Shown: piece after piece, positions 1-7,977 of the stretch
Layout: the number at the start of each line of letters is the position of its first letter
How positions within the stretch are numbered: position 1 is the stretch's first letter
DNA from: Pseudomonas putida
GTDB lineage: Bacteria > Pseudomonadota > Gammaproteobacteria > Pseudomonadales > Pseudomonadaceae
NCBI RefSeq assembly: GCF_004357765.1
Contig: NZ_SMTE01000007.1
Location: 1-64,000 of the forward strand
DNA: 64,000 bases
Direction: 5' to 3'
Translations under genes and position numbers: made by a program
Notes under the pieces: model-generated
What the model saw: only the letters and a program-made list of their open reading frames with translations
What the model was told of the DNA's origin: nothing
Database searches by the model: none

Positions 1-516
1 GGCGGCGGCGGTGGTGGTGGCCACGGCGGCGGTGGCCATGGCGGCGGCAGCGGTGGCGGTGGCCATGGCGGTGGCAGCGGTGGCGGTGGCCACGGCGGTG
101 GCAGCGGAAGTGGCGGTCACGGTGGGAGTGGCGGAGGCAGTGGTCACGCCGGCTCGGGCGATAGTGGCGGTGGTCACGATTCGGGCCGCGGCCACGACGG
201 TAACTCCAACTCTGGGCGCAGCAGCAATCATGCTGAGCGTGGTGATGATCACGGTAACCACGTCGGTGGTGAACCCGGTGACGACCATGGCAACCACGTC
301 GGTGGTGAACCCGGTGACGACCATGGCAACCACGTTGGCGGTGAACCCGGTGATGATCATGGCAATCATGTTGGCGGTGAGCCTGGCGATGACCATGGCA
401 ATCACGTGGGTGGTGAACCTGGTGATGATCATGGCAATCATGTGGGCGGCGAACCGGGCGATGACCGCGGTGCTCATGCCGGGGGCGAAGCCGGGGACGA
501 CAACAGCCGGAGCTGA
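1..516 (+). CDS. Gly/His-rich tandem-repeat protein, 3' part
   Basis: The frame beginning at base 1 stays open to a TGA at 514-516 and has no start in the window, so this is the C-terminal 171 residues of a longer protein. It opens with a run of Gly, His and Ser (GGGHGGGG-type), passes through an S/G/D/H-rich linker and ends in seven 12-residue units of the form GDDHGNHVGGEP. The regular 36-nt period in this frame argues that it is the coded one; the overlapping Ala/Val/Thr-rich frame is a shadow. Evenly spaced His and Asp suggest metal binding or a secreted structural protein, but that is inference and I recognise no family. The next genes on the same strand are a DUF6502 and a DUF5666-type gene, which may be functionally linked. 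Confidence 0.6.
   Translation, partial: GGGGGGGHGGGGHGGGSGGGGHGGGSGGGGHGGGSGSGGHGGSGGGSGHAGSGDSGGGHDSGRGHDGNSNSGRSSNHAERGDDHGNHVGGEPGDDHGNHVGGEPGDDHGNHVGGEPGDDHGNHVGGEPGDDHGNHVGGEPGDDHGNHVGGEPGDDRGAHAGGEAGDDNSRS
241..492 (+). repeat. 36-nt tandem repeat, seven units
   Basis: Seven consecutive in-frame 36-nt units encode GDDHGNHVGGEP. The first six are nearly identical at protein level with synonymous drift; the seventh is degenerate (GDDRGAHAGGEA). Copy number probably varies between strains by slippage or unequal recombination. Confidence 0.85.
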
Positions 517-663
517 CAGGCCGTGATGGGCGGTGGCCGCCTGGACCACAAGTGCAGTGAGCGCTGACGACCTATTCCTAAACTATGGAGGGAAGTGGAT
601 ACATATCGTGTGGGATGTTTTCCCGCGACATATACTGCTTTCGTCTGTCAAGGAACGCGCTCA

Positions 664-1509
664 ATGCAACCGCCTACGCAATCTCCCTCTATGTTAAGTG
701 CGCTGCGCCGGGTCGTTCGACCTTTGGTGCGGCTCATGTTGCGCAAAGGGGTCACCTACACGATGTTCGCCGACCTGCTCAAGGAAGTATTCGTCGATGT
801 GGCCCACCGTGAATTTCGTCTGGATGACAAGGTCCCGAGTGATAGCCGCATCAGCCTGCTTACCGGGGTACATCGCAAGGATGTCCGGCGCTTGCGCGCC
901 GAGGGTGACGCTGCGCCTGAGACGCTGCCGGAAAACATCACCCTCGGCGCCCAACTTGTGACTGCCTGGACCACCTGCCGACCATTTTGCAACGAGGCCG
1001 GCCAAGCGTTGCCGCTCCCGCGGTTGAGCAGTGTCGGTGGGGACTTTTCTTTCGATGCCTTGGTGGCCAGGATCAGCACGGATATCCGTGGGCGGGTGGT
1101 GCTCGATGAATGGTTGCGACTGGGTGTTGTGCGGGTCGATGATCAGGACTGCGTACACCTCGAGGCCCAGGCCTTCGTTCCGCAGAAGGGCTTCGATGAA
1201 AAGGCTGCCTATTTCGGCCACAACCTGCATGATCACGCCAGCGCGGCGGTGCACAACCTGAGCGATGAAGGCCCGCCGTTTTTCGAGCGCAGCGTGCACT
1301 ACGATGCATTGACACCTGCCAGTGTGGCTATCCTGCGTGAGGCCGTGGCCCATGACGGCATGCGCATGTTGCTGGATTTCAGCCGCAGCGCTGCGGACCT
1401 CGAAAGCGCCGATGTACCGGCACCAGAGCAACGCCAGCGCATCACCATCGGGCTCTATTTCTATTCCGAACCGACCGACTCAGTGTCGTCGAAGTCGCCT
1501 AACCCATGA
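664..1509 (+). CDS. DUF6502 family protein
   Basis: A 281-residue soluble protein of unknown function. The N-terminal part (LRKGVTYTMFADLLKEVFVDVA, then a Ser/Arg segment ending in GVHRKDVRRLR) resembles DUF6502 proteins, where it looks like a degenerate helix-turn-helix; a transcriptional role is inference only. There is no signal peptide or membrane segment. I chose this ATG because AAGGA lies 9 nt upstream; an in-frame ATG 69 nt earlier lacks such a site. The stop overlaps the start of the following secreted-protein gene (ATGA), indicating translational coupling, so the two probably work together. Confidence 0.7.
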   Translation: MQPPTQSPSMLSALRRVVRPLVRLMLRKGVTYTMFADLLKEVFVDVAHREFRLDDKVPSDSRISLLTGVHRKDVRRLRAEGDAAPETLPENITLGAQLVTAWTTCRPFCNEAGQALPLPRLSSVGGDFSFDALVARISTDIRGRVVLDEWLRLGVVRVDDQDCVHLEAQAFVPQKGFDEKAAYFGHNLHDHASAAVHNLSDEGPPFFERSVHYDALTPASVAILREAVAHDGMRMLLDFSRSAADLESADVPAPEQRQRITIGLYFYSEPTDSVSSKSPNP

Positions 1510-3230
1510 ATGCCCTGCTGCGCCGCCTCAGTGTCGCCTTCCTGACCCTGGTTCTTGGGGTAAGCCTGGGGGCGCCCATGGCTGCGCAGGCCGCGCCAGT
1601 ATGCGTCAGTCGTGACGAATTAGGCATGGCAGGAGCCGCTCAGATGCAGTATCCGGGCGGTAGCGGCGGTACGGGCGCGCGTACTGATAATGATGGCGTG
1701 GGTGGCACTGGCGCTCCATTGCGCAAACGTCCTGGTGGCACCGGCGGTACCGGGGCGGTGGCCGAGGGTGTGGATGATGGTGTCTACGAGCGTGACAACG
1801 GCGGAGTCGGCGGCACCGGTGCACCCATCCTCAGCCCAGGCGGCACAGGCGGTACCGGTATCGTCGGCACCATCACCGGGTTTGCTTCGATCTGTGTGAA
1901 CGGCCTGGAAGTGCACTTCGGCAAGGATGTGCCGGTCAGTGAGAATGGCGTCGCTTCCAGCACTGATCACCTGGCGATAGGGCAGGTGGTCGCAGTGGAA
2001 GCGTTTGCCAGCAATCGTGGTCTGCAAGCGGGGCGTATTTCCATCCTGAACGTCTTCGAGGGGCCCCTGACCTCGATGCCCAATGCTTCGGCTCCGCTGC
2101 GGGTGATGGGCCAGCCGGTGCGGCTTGCGCCAGGGGCGCGGGTCGCCGAAGGGCTACGCCCGGGCGATCCCGTCAAAGTCAGTGGTCTACGCGATGCCAG
2201 TGGTGCTGTGGTGGCGAGTCGTATCGCCCGAGCACCAGGGCTCAAACAGGCCAGCGCCATTGGTTCGGTCGACCGTAGCGGAACCCTCCAGGGTCTGAAA
2301 CTGGGAAGCCGAGTCGCGCCGACGGCTGACGTGCTGGTCCGCGGGCAGTGGACCGGCGGCCAGCTACAGGTCGCGCAAAGCCGTCCCGACCCGAGCCTGC
2401 CATTCACCGGTCGTGTGCATCAGGCGGTCATCGAAGGCCTGGTACAGCGCCGCCAAGATGGCCAACTGGTGGTCGCTGGGGTTCAAGTGACATTGGGGCG
2501 CGACACTGTATTCGTTGGCAAGCACGCCGCCGCCCTAGCCGTCGATCAACGATTGCGGATCAGCGGAGTGTTCAGTGGTTCGCGGGAAATTCGCGCCACG
2601 CGCGTGGAGTTCCATGAAGCCCGTATCGACGGTTCGGCAAGAGGCCGGGGCGGGCACCAAGGCGAGCAGGATGACAGGAGTTCGGACCACTCGAGCAACA
2701 GCGGTGCTAGTGGCAGTGGTCACAGTGCGCACAGTGGCAGCAGTGAGAGGCACGTGGATGGACGCTCGCAGGACGTGGATGACGATCATGGCCCGTCAGA
2801 AATCGGGGACACATCGGGTCGTTCTGGGCACCCCGAGGCTGTAGATCACTCTGGAAGCAGCGGAAGTGGTCGTTCTGAAAGGGGGGAAAAGGTCGAGGTC
2901 GAGAAAGCGGAGGAGATCGAGAAGGCCGAACGCAAGGAAGTTGAGAAGGCGGAAAAGATCGAGAAAGCCGAGAAGTTCGAAAAAGCGGAAAAGGTCGAAA
3001 AAGCGGAAAAGGCCGAGAAGGTTGAAAAAGTCGAGAAAGTTGAGAAGGTAGAGAAAGTCGAGAAAGTCGAGAAAGTAGAGAAAGTAGAGAAAGTAGAGAA
3101 AGTAGAAAAGCCCGAGAAGGTGGAGAAAGTTGAAAAGGTAGAGAAAGTCGAGAAGGTGGAAAAAGTCGAAAGGCCTGACAAGGTCGAAAAAAACGAAAAG
3201 CTCGAGCGACCCGAACGATCCGGGCGTTAG
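1506..3230 (+). CDS. Secreted DUF5666-type protein with GGTGGTG and KVE repeats
   Basis: A 574-residue exported protein. A signal peptide (MNALLRRL, hydrophobic core, cleavage near AAQA-AP) covers about 30 residues. Residues 45-125 carry four GGTGGTGA-like blocks with acidic spacers. Residues about 125-370 contain repeated beta-rich segments of the DUF5666 type (VNGLEVHFGKDV, QVVAVEAFA, RVTLGRDTVFVG). The C-terminus is first Ser/His/Asp-rich, then about 110 residues of almost pure Lys, Val/Ala and Glu in a three-residue period. It overlaps the upstream DUF6502 gene by 4 nt. The function is unknown; a cell-surface or periplasmic structural role is an inference from composition. Confidence 0.7.
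   Translation: MNALLRRLSVAFLTLVLGVSLGAPMAAQAAPVCVSRDELGMAGAAQMQYPGGSGGTGARTDNDGVGGTGAPLRKRPGGTGGTGAVAEGVDDGVYERDNGGVGGTGAPILSPGGTGGTGIVGTITGFASICVNGLEVHFGKDVPVSENGVASSTDHLAIGQVVAVEAFASNRGLQAGRISILNVFEGPLTSMPNASAPLRVMGQPVRLAPGARVAEGLRPGDPVKVSGLRDASGAVVASRIARAPGLKQASAIGSVDRSGTLQGLKLGSRVAPTADVLVRGQWTGGQLQVAQSRPDPSLPFTGRVHQAVIEGLVQRRQDGQLVVAGVQVTLGRDTVFVGKHAAALAVDQRLRISGVFSGSREIRATRVEFHEARIDGSARGRGGHQGEQDDRSSDHSSNSGASGSGHSAHSGSSERHVDGRSQDVDDDHGPSEIGDTSGRSGHPEAVDHSGSSGSGRSERGEKVEVEKAEEIEKAERKEVEKAEKIEKAEKFEKAEKVEKAEKAEKVEKVEKVEKVEKVEKVEKVEKVEKVEKVEKPEKVEKVEKVEKVEKVEKVERPDKVEKNEKLERPERSGR
2887..3210 (+). repeat. 9-nt low-complexity repeat (KVE/KAE codons)
   Basis: Near-perfect iteration of GAGAAAGTC-like 9-mers encoding KVE or KAE units. 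It forms the highly charged tail of the DUF5666-type protein and is likely prone to length variation. A three-residue period does not fit a classic heptad coiled coil well; a single extended charged helix is more plausible. Confidence 0.8.
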
Positions 3231-3319
3231 TTTCTACCTGGCGACGCCTTCCAGGCCAGCGATTAGCAACTAGGCTGGGTACATCCGACACCACTTCCTG
3301 ACAGGATATCGAGGTGCAG

Positions 3320-4069
3320 ATGAGACCCATGCTTCCTCTGTTGGCCGGCCTGTTGTCGGGCATCGGCCTGTCGGCCTCCGCCGATACCTTCAGCACCGCT
3401 GTAGGCCTGGATTATTCCAGTGGCGACTATGGTACTGGCACCACGTCGGAAATCTGGTACCTGCCAGTGGTGGCGAAGTACGAAACCGGTCCCATGACCT
3501 ATAAAGTCACCGTACCTTGGCTGCACATCACCAATCCTGAAGTCGGGCCCGATGGCGATCCACTGCCCGGGGGCTGTCGGGATGTCGAAAGTGGACTGGG
3601 TGACACTGTCGCCAGCGCCGCTTATGCACTGCTCGATGGCAACCGCAATGGCGTTTTTCTCGACCTCATTGGCAAGGTCAAGTTTCCCACAGCAGATGAG
3701 GATCAGTGCCTGGGTACCGGTGAATACGACTACACCGCCCAGGTCGATCTCGCCAAGGCGTTTGGCCCGGTGACAGGCTTCGCCACCTTGGGCTGGAAGA
3801 AATACGGCGATCCGCCCGGCAGTGATTTCGATGATCCGATCTTCGCCAGCCTGGGCTTCGCCTTTCCGCTGGTGGCTGGCACCACGGCAGGCGCTTCTTA
3901 CGATTGGCGGCAGAAAGTGGTTTCCACAGGATCACAGATCAAGGAACTGACCCTGTTTCTCACCCACAAGCTCAACCAGCAGTGGAAGATCCAGTTGTAC
4001 GCGGTCAAGGGCTTTTCCGATGCGAGCCCGGATGGCGAGGGCGGCCTGATGCTGTTCCATACATTCTGA
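3320..4069 (+). CDS. Putative outer-membrane beta-barrel (MetA-pathway-like)
   Basis: A 249-residue protein with an N-terminal signal peptide ([21 protein letters not shown], cleavage before DTFS). The rest alternates short polar and aromatic strands (YLPVVAKYETGPMTYKVTVPW, GLGDTVASAAYALL) and ends in Phe (LMLFHTF), the usual signature of an outer-membrane barrel. The GLGD motif and overall pattern recall the phenol-degradation MetA family; the true substrate is unknown. ATG is preferred over a GTG 6 nt earlier because GAGG sits 5 nt before it. It is the last gene of the group and is followed by a strong hairpin terminator. Confidence 0.6.
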   Translation: MRPMLPLLAGLLSGIGLSASADTFSTAVGLDYSSGDYGTGTTSEIWYLPVVAKYETGPMTYKVTVPWLHITNPEVGPDGDPLPGGCRDVESGLGDTVASAAYALLDGNRNGVFLDLIGKVKFPTADEDQCLGTGEYDYTAQVDLAKAFGPVTGFATLGWKKYGDPPGSDFDDPIFASLGFAFPLVAGTTAGASYDWRQKVVSTGSQIKELTLFLTHKLNQQWKIQLYAVKGFSDASPDGEGGLMLFHTF

Positions 4070-4092
4070 TGCAATGGGTCGGGTCCACACGG

Positions 4093-4146
4093 AAAAGCCC
4101 CTGGTCCCGCACCGCTTTGTTCAAGCGTGCGGGGCCAGGGGCTTTT
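4093..4146. terminator. Bidirectional intrinsic terminator
   Basis: A 20-bp inverted repeat with a single G-T wobble (AAAAGCCCCTGG... / ...CCAGGGGCTTTT) and a 14-nt loop. A-rich and T-rich flanks let it end transcription from the barrel gene and from convergent rimO. Confidence 0.9.
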
Positions 4147-4162
4147 CAGTCCGGCTACCGGC

Positions 4163-5494
4163 TTAGATAGGCTCAGCCCACATATCGTATTCGTCGGCAT
4201 CGACCACGCGGCAGCGGACTTTGTCGCCTGGCTTGAAGCCATGGTTGCCATCGATGAACACACTGCCGTCGATCTCCGGTGCATCGAAGAAGCTGCGGCC
4301 AACCGAGCCTTGCTCCTCGACTTCGTCGATCAGCACGTCGATCTCCTTGCCGATGCGCAGTTGCAGGCGTGCGGCGCTGATCGCCTGCTGGTGGGCCATG
4401 AAGCGGTCCCAGCGATCCTGCTTGACGTCATCAGGTACTTCCTCCAGGCCCAGGTCGTTGGCCGGTGCGCCTTCGACCGGCGAATACTGGAAGCAGCCGA
4501 CGCGGTCGAGCTGGGCTTCGGTCAGCCAGTCGAGCAGGTATTGGAAGTCTTCCTCGGTCTCGCCTGGGAAGCCGACGATGAAGGTGGAGCGGATCACCAG
4601 CTCCGGGCACTGTTCGCGCCAGTTCTTGATACGCGCCAGGGTGCGATCCTCAAAAGCCGGACGCTTCATCGACTTGAGCACCTTGGGGCTGGCGTGCTGG
4701 AACGGGATGTCCAGGTACGGCAGGATCTTGCCGGCGGCCATCAGCGGGATCACGTCGTCGACGTTCGGGTAAGGGTACACATAGTGCAGGCGCACCCACG
4801 CGCCCAGGCTGCTCAGGGCCTCGCACAGCTCGAGCATGCGGGTCTTGACCGGGCGGCCATTCCAGAAGTCGGTCTTGTACTTGACGTCCACGCCATAGGC
4901 GCTGGTGTCCTGGGAGATCACCAGGATCTCCTTGACGCCGGCTTTGACCAGGCGTTCGGCCTCGCTGAGCACTTCGCCGACGGGACGGCTGACCAGCTTG
5001 CCGCGCATGGACGGGATAATGCAGAAGCTGCAGCTGTGGTTGCAGCCTTCGGATATCTTCAGGTAAGCGTAGTGACGCGGGGTCAGCTTGACGCCCTGTG
5101 GCGGCACCAGGTCGATCAGCGGGTTGTGGTCCTGGCGCGGCGGCACGACTTCGTGCACGGCGTTGACCACCTGCTCGTACTGCTGTGGGCCGGTGACCGA
5201 CAGCACGCTCGGGTGCACGTCACGAATATTGCCTTCCTCGACACCCATGCAGCCGGTGACGATGACCTTGCCGTTTTCCTTGATCGCTTCGCCGATCACT
5301 TCCAGCGACTCGGCCTTGGCGCTGTCGATGAAGCCGCAGGTGTTGACCACCACCACGTCGGCGTCCTCGTAGGTGGGCACGACTTCATAGCCTTCCATGC
5401 GCAGCTGGGTCAGGATGCGCTCGGAATCGACCAGGGCCTTCGGGCAACCCAGGGAAACGAAGCCGACCTTCGGCGTGGCGGGAGTGGTGGACAT
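4163..5494 (-). CDS. rimO: Ribosomal protein S12 methylthiotransferase RimO
   Basis: RimO adds a methylthio group to an Asp of ribosomal protein S12, using S-adenosylmethionine and two [4Fe-4S] clusters. The 443-residue product has the expected layout: an N-terminal methylthiotransferase domain with Cys17, Cys53 and Cys82 as cluster ligands; a radical-SAM motif CNHSCSFC at 151-158; and a C-terminal TRAM domain ([12 protein letters not shown] to the end). Start is the ATG giving [13 protein letters not shown] -35/-10 promoter lies about 90 nt upstream. In other pseudomonads rimO and kup are divergent neighbours; here they are separated by accessory DNA, yet rimO itself and its promoter are intact. 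Confidence 0.97.
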   Translation of the reverse strand: MSTTPATPKVGFVSLGCPKALVDSERILTQLRMEGYEVVPTYEDADVVVVNTCGFIDSAKAESLEVIGEAIKENGKVIVTGCMGVEEGNIRDVHPSVLSVTGPQQYEQVVNAVHEVVPPRQDHNPLIDLVPPQGVKLTPRHYAYLKISEGCNHSCSFCIIPSMRGKLVSRPVGEVLSEAERLVKAGVKEILVISQDTSAYGVDVKYKTDFWNGRPVKTRMLELCEALSSLGAWVRLHYVYPYPNVDDVIPLMAAGKILPYLDIPFQHASPKVLKSMKRPAFEDRTLARIKNWREQCPELVIRSTFIVGFPGETEEDFQYLLDWLTEAQLDRVGCFQYSPVEGAPANDLGLEEVPDDVKQDRWDRFMAHQQAISAARLQLRIGKEIDVLIDEVEEQGSVGRSFFDAPEIDGSVFIDGNHGFKPGDKVRCRVVDADEYDMWAEPI

Positions 5495-5585
5495 GGCTAA
5501 CCTCGGTATTGAATGCAGGTCGCCCGGCCGCTGACGGGGGCGATCTCGACGGGCGCTGCTGGCGCCTCTGATCAAAAAGTGCGCA

Positions 5586-5614
5586 ATTCTAGCGAGCAGG
5601 AGGGCGCTTGACCA
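5586..5614 (-). promoter_or_regulatory. rimO promoter
   Basis: On the minus strand TGGTCA (-35), 17 nt, TAGAAT (-10). The -35 hexamer lies inside the 31-bp sequence found at all three junctions, so insertion at that sequence leaves the promoter intact. An identical copy is at 11797-11825. Confidence 0.6.
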
Positions 5615-5635
5615 GCAGAATTACGACGAACGCTG
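5605..5635. repeat. 31-bp junction repeat, copy A (candidate attachment core)
   Basis: Begins CGCTTGACCAGCAG and ends GAACGCTG. It is identical to sequences at 11816-11846 and 12788-12818 and marks the left boundary of the accessory block between rimO and kup. Confidence 0.85.
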
Positions 5636-5647
5636 AGCCGCTGCAGC

Positions 5648-6004
5648 CAGGCGTGCGGTCTGACTATCTCTACAGTTGGAAGCACGACGCTGCCGTGGCT
5701 TTGTATGCGTCATTCGTATGTCGCATTCTTCCATGTCGCTGAAGCTTCGCTCTTCAGAGAACGTTCGTAACTCTGCGGACAGGCGGAACTCGACTTATTA
5801 TTCCTCGTCCGTCGTAGGCTGCAGCTATGGCGCTTTGCGTATACGGCAGAGCGACTGTCCGATGCTCGGGGCAGCTCTTGGGACAGCTCTTTCCCGGGGG
5901 CACCCTACTGCTTCCTTTTTTGGACGGCTCCAAGGCAACCAGAGCGCGAAAATTGCAGCCCTTCCGGGCTTTCACCTAGCGCATCAACCAGCCCAGGTGA
6001 ACGC
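5648..6004. other. Island left-end non-coding region
   Basis: No convincing gene. The first 60 or so bases resemble the sequence following repeat copy B (shared GGCGTGC, GACTATC and GCTGCCG in order), as if two related elements end alike. Two TGTCGC motifs lie 15 nt apart near 5719-5739. Open frames here lack ribosome-binding sites and coding character. Confidence 0.5.
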
Positions 6005-7003
6005 GTGTACCGGCAACCAGATGGCTATCCGATGGAAGACGCAATCCGCCGCGCAGTAGAGCGCCAATTCCCCGAAATTACCGGCGGCTACCACCTGCCA
6101 CGCTTTGGCCGCGTTGTCGCGGTACCGGACGCGCCGCAGGCGCAAGGCCTCTGCGACGATTTCCGCCCGCGCTTCGGCGTGGACGTGCAGATCTTGCTGC
6201 CAGACGGCGAGCCTGACCCTGACCTGCCGGTGTTCAACAGCCTGCCGCTACCGGCGCCGATGGGCGGCCAGGAGGCCGGTATGTTCGGCTTCCCCGAGGA
6301 GGGCACTACCGTGGTGGTGTCCTTTGCCTATGGCCTGCCGCACAAACCCTTCATCCAGCAGATCCTGCCTCATGGCCTGAGCCTTCCTCGGGTTCCTAAG
6401 GGAGATCTGGTCTGGCAGCACAGCGAGGCCTGCCAACAGCGCGTCGACGCGGATGGCAACTGGCTGCGCCAGACGGATGGAAAGATCCAGGACAAGGCGC
6501 TCGAGCGAGAGGTGGAGTCGCTGACCAACACTGAGCGGTATCAAAGCCACACCACCAGCGTCGACGACCACTCGACCGAGTCGGTGGGCGGGGTTAAGAA
6601 GATCGAGGCCTTGGGCGCGCTCAAACTGCTCTCAGGAGGTTCGGCCAGCCTGGCCTCGGTCGATGACCTGCACCAGGCGACTGGGCGCGATCTGAACCTG
6701 GTAGTGGGGCAGAAGTACAACTCCACGGTCGGTGGTGACATGCAGGAGCAGATCCAGGGCTTACGTCGGAGTGTGACCAATGTCAGCCAGCACCTGCAGG
6801 CGCCCAAGACCTGGTTGGGCTCAGAAGGAGTGAACGTGCTGCAGGTGCTGTGCGACCTTCTGGACCTGGTAGAGCAGATGAACGCTCAGGTCGCTGGTCA
6901 CGTTCATGGCTCCAGCCCTGCGCCCACCAATGCTGCCGCGTTCACTGCCGCAGGGGCTGCAGCCCAAGCCCTGGGCATGCAGCTAAAGCCAATTACTGCG
7001 TAG
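6005..7003 (+). CDS. Phage baseplate/tail spike protein (gpV-like)
   Basis: A 332-residue protein resembling baseplate assembly protein V, the trimeric membrane-piercing spike of contractile phage tails and tailocins. Residues about 30-120 form an OB-fold-like part (FGRVVAV, FGVDVQILLPDG, GMFGFPEEGTTVVVSFAYG). A long polar stretch with short repeats follows (VGGVKKIEALGALKLLSGG), consistent with a beta-helix. An HVH motif near residues 299-301 recalls the HxH iron-binding tip of P2-type spikes, though about 30 residues follow it here. The GTG start has AGGTGA 4 nt upstream; an ATG 27 nt later is possible. No sheath, tube, hub or fibre genes accompany it. Confidence 0.7.
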   Translation: MYRQPDGYPMEDAIRRAVERQFPEITGGYHLPRFGRVVAVPDAPQAQGLCDDFRPRFGVDVQILLPDGEPDPDLPVFNSLPLPAPMGGQEAGMFGFPEEGTTVVVSFAYGLPHKPFIQQILPHGLSLPRVPKGDLVWQHSEACQQRVDADGNWLRQTDGKIQDKALEREVESLTNTERYQSHTTSVDDHSTESVGGVKKIEALGALKLLSGGSASLASVDDLHQATGRDLNLVVGQKYNSTVGGDMQEQIQGLRRSVTNVSQHLQAPKTWLGSEGVNVLQVLCDLLDLVEQMNAQVAGHVHGSSPAPTNAAAFTAAGAAAQALGMQLKPITA

Positions 7004-7035
7004 TTGGTTTGAACGACCTGGTCGAGGATTTGAAG

Positions 7036-7069
7036 AGCGGGGCCTGAATTATTCGGCCCCGCTTTTTTA
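7036..7069 (+). terminator. Intrinsic terminator after spike gene
   Basis: AGCGGGGCC, a 10-nt loop, GGCCCCGCT, then six T. It ends the spike transcript just as the convergent acetyltransferase gene finishes. Confidence 0.9.
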
Positions 7070-7621
7070 GTTCTGGATGACAGTAGCTACGTGCTTAGTG
7101 TAGCAGGTGCTGTTATCGGGAACGTCTTTGTTGACGAAGGCCATGGCCCCAATGTGTACATTATTTCCGATCTTGATGTCATCACCGATGATGCAGACAT
7201 TGGCACCTAACTCTACATTGTCGCCGATGTAGATGAGGCCTTTCTGCCCGCTGGTTTTCACGCCAATGGTCGTGTTCTGCCGGATGAATAGGTTTTCTCC
7301 GATCCGCGCAGCGTCGGCGATAACGATGCCTACTCGGTGGGCGAAGCTCAGGCCAGGGCCGATCTCTGCAGCCAGCATTATGTCGATGCCGTGGATTCGC
7401 ACCAACCTGGCATGAATTCGCCGAGCAATTTTGGGGTAATTTAATATGCCTTTGGGGCGGCGATGGAAGTATTGCGCAAGTCTAAACCAGAACAGGTAAT
7501 GTTCTTGTTCTTTTTGTTGGAGGCGTCGAAGTATCCTCTTCAGCTTAAAGCTTTTGTTTTCGTCACCCATTACTTCTATGCGCCAGAATCTTTTCAGATT
7601 CTCCCAGTCCATATATGCCAC
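7067..7621 (-). CDS. Serine O-acetyltransferase-like hexapeptide-repeat protein
   Basis: A 184-residue acyltransferase of the left-handed beta-helix class. Residues about 1-80 are helical and basic; from residue 85 the CysE-type signature appears (GIDIMLAAEIGPGLSFAHRVGIVIADAARIGENLFIRQNTTIG) and hexapeptide turns continue to the end (IGDNVELGANVCIIGDDIKIGNNVHIGA). The catalytic His of the family fits FAHRVG. CysE makes O-acetylserine for cysteine synthesis, but short homologues often acetylate sugars in surface polysaccharide, and the island setting favours the latter; this is inference. GTG is chosen because AGGGGA lies 6 nt before it; an ATG 9 nt downstream is the alternative. Confidence 0.75.
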   Translation of the reverse strand: MAYMDWENLKRFWRIEVMGDENKSFKLKRILRRLQQKEQEHYLFWFRLAQYFHRRPKGILNYPKIARRIHARLVRIHGIDIMLAAEIGPGLSFAHRVGIVIADAARIGENLFIRQNTTIGVKTSGQKGLIYIGDNVELGANVCIIGDDIKIGNNVHIGAMAFVNKDVPDNSTCYTKHVATVIQN

Positions 7622-7746
7622 TAGCGTTCCCCTACAGAGCCGACGTCTCTTTTGTCGACTTTGACGACTGATTGCGGTGGGCGGACTATACCACCAGGAA
7701 CGTGCATTTTCTTAGCCTTTCTTAACCCTTCTTAACGATTCTTTGC

Positions 7747-7977
7747 CTACCAGTGCTGATCAGTTTGGACATCGTGGGCATACATCAACGCTTCGTCTGC
7801 GAGCTCCAACATTTCGGCTAGGGTGTCGGCGTCGACGTCATGCGCATCCCGGAGCGCATAGGCCTGATGCAGCAGCTCGCGGTGGTGTTTTATTGGTGCT
7901 TGAAGCAATGCCGCAGTGTTGTTTAGCAGCAGATGCCACTCATCAGTTGACATCCGAGGCGGGGTCATTTCGGTCAT
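7747..7977 (-). CDS. Small acidic protein under LexA control, unknown
   Basis: A 76-residue soluble protein, acidic and His-rich, mostly helical by composition (MSTDEWHLLLNNTAALLQAPIKHHRELLHQAYALRD). It has no cysteine and no membrane segment, and I recognise no family. AGGA lies 9 nt before the ATG. A 16-bp LexA box sits 20 nt upstream, so the gene should be induced by DNA damage, as lysis or immunity genes of prophages and tailocins often are. Its place beside an orphan spike gene suggests a phage-derived regulatory or accessory role, which is inference. Confidence 0.6.
   Translation of the reverse strand: MTEMTPPRMSTDEWHLLLNNTAALLQAPIKHHRELLHQAYALRDAHDVDADTLAEMLELADEALMYAHDVQTDQHW

Larger units (their letters stand above)
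5439..5647. repeat. 209-bp direct repeat, copy A (native rimO 5' end)
   Basis: An exact 209-bp match to 11650-11858, same orientation, offset 6211 bp. It contains the first 18 codons of rimO, its leader and promoter, and the 31-bp junction sequence. Identity ends in CTGCAGC. Confidence 0.97.

Noticed and set aside
11-526. Ala/Val/Thr-rich open frame with an ATG
   Set aside because: It is the +2 shadow of the Gly/His-rich frame open from base 1; the 36-nt repeat is meaningful only in the latter.
4127-5500. Long plus-strand open frame across rimO
   Set aside because: Antisense to a clear rimO gene; no family motif and no ribosome-binding site.
5719-5739. ArgR-like TGTCGC pair in the island left end
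   Set aside because: The 15-bp spacing is not helically phased and no nearby gene fits arginine control; treated as chance.
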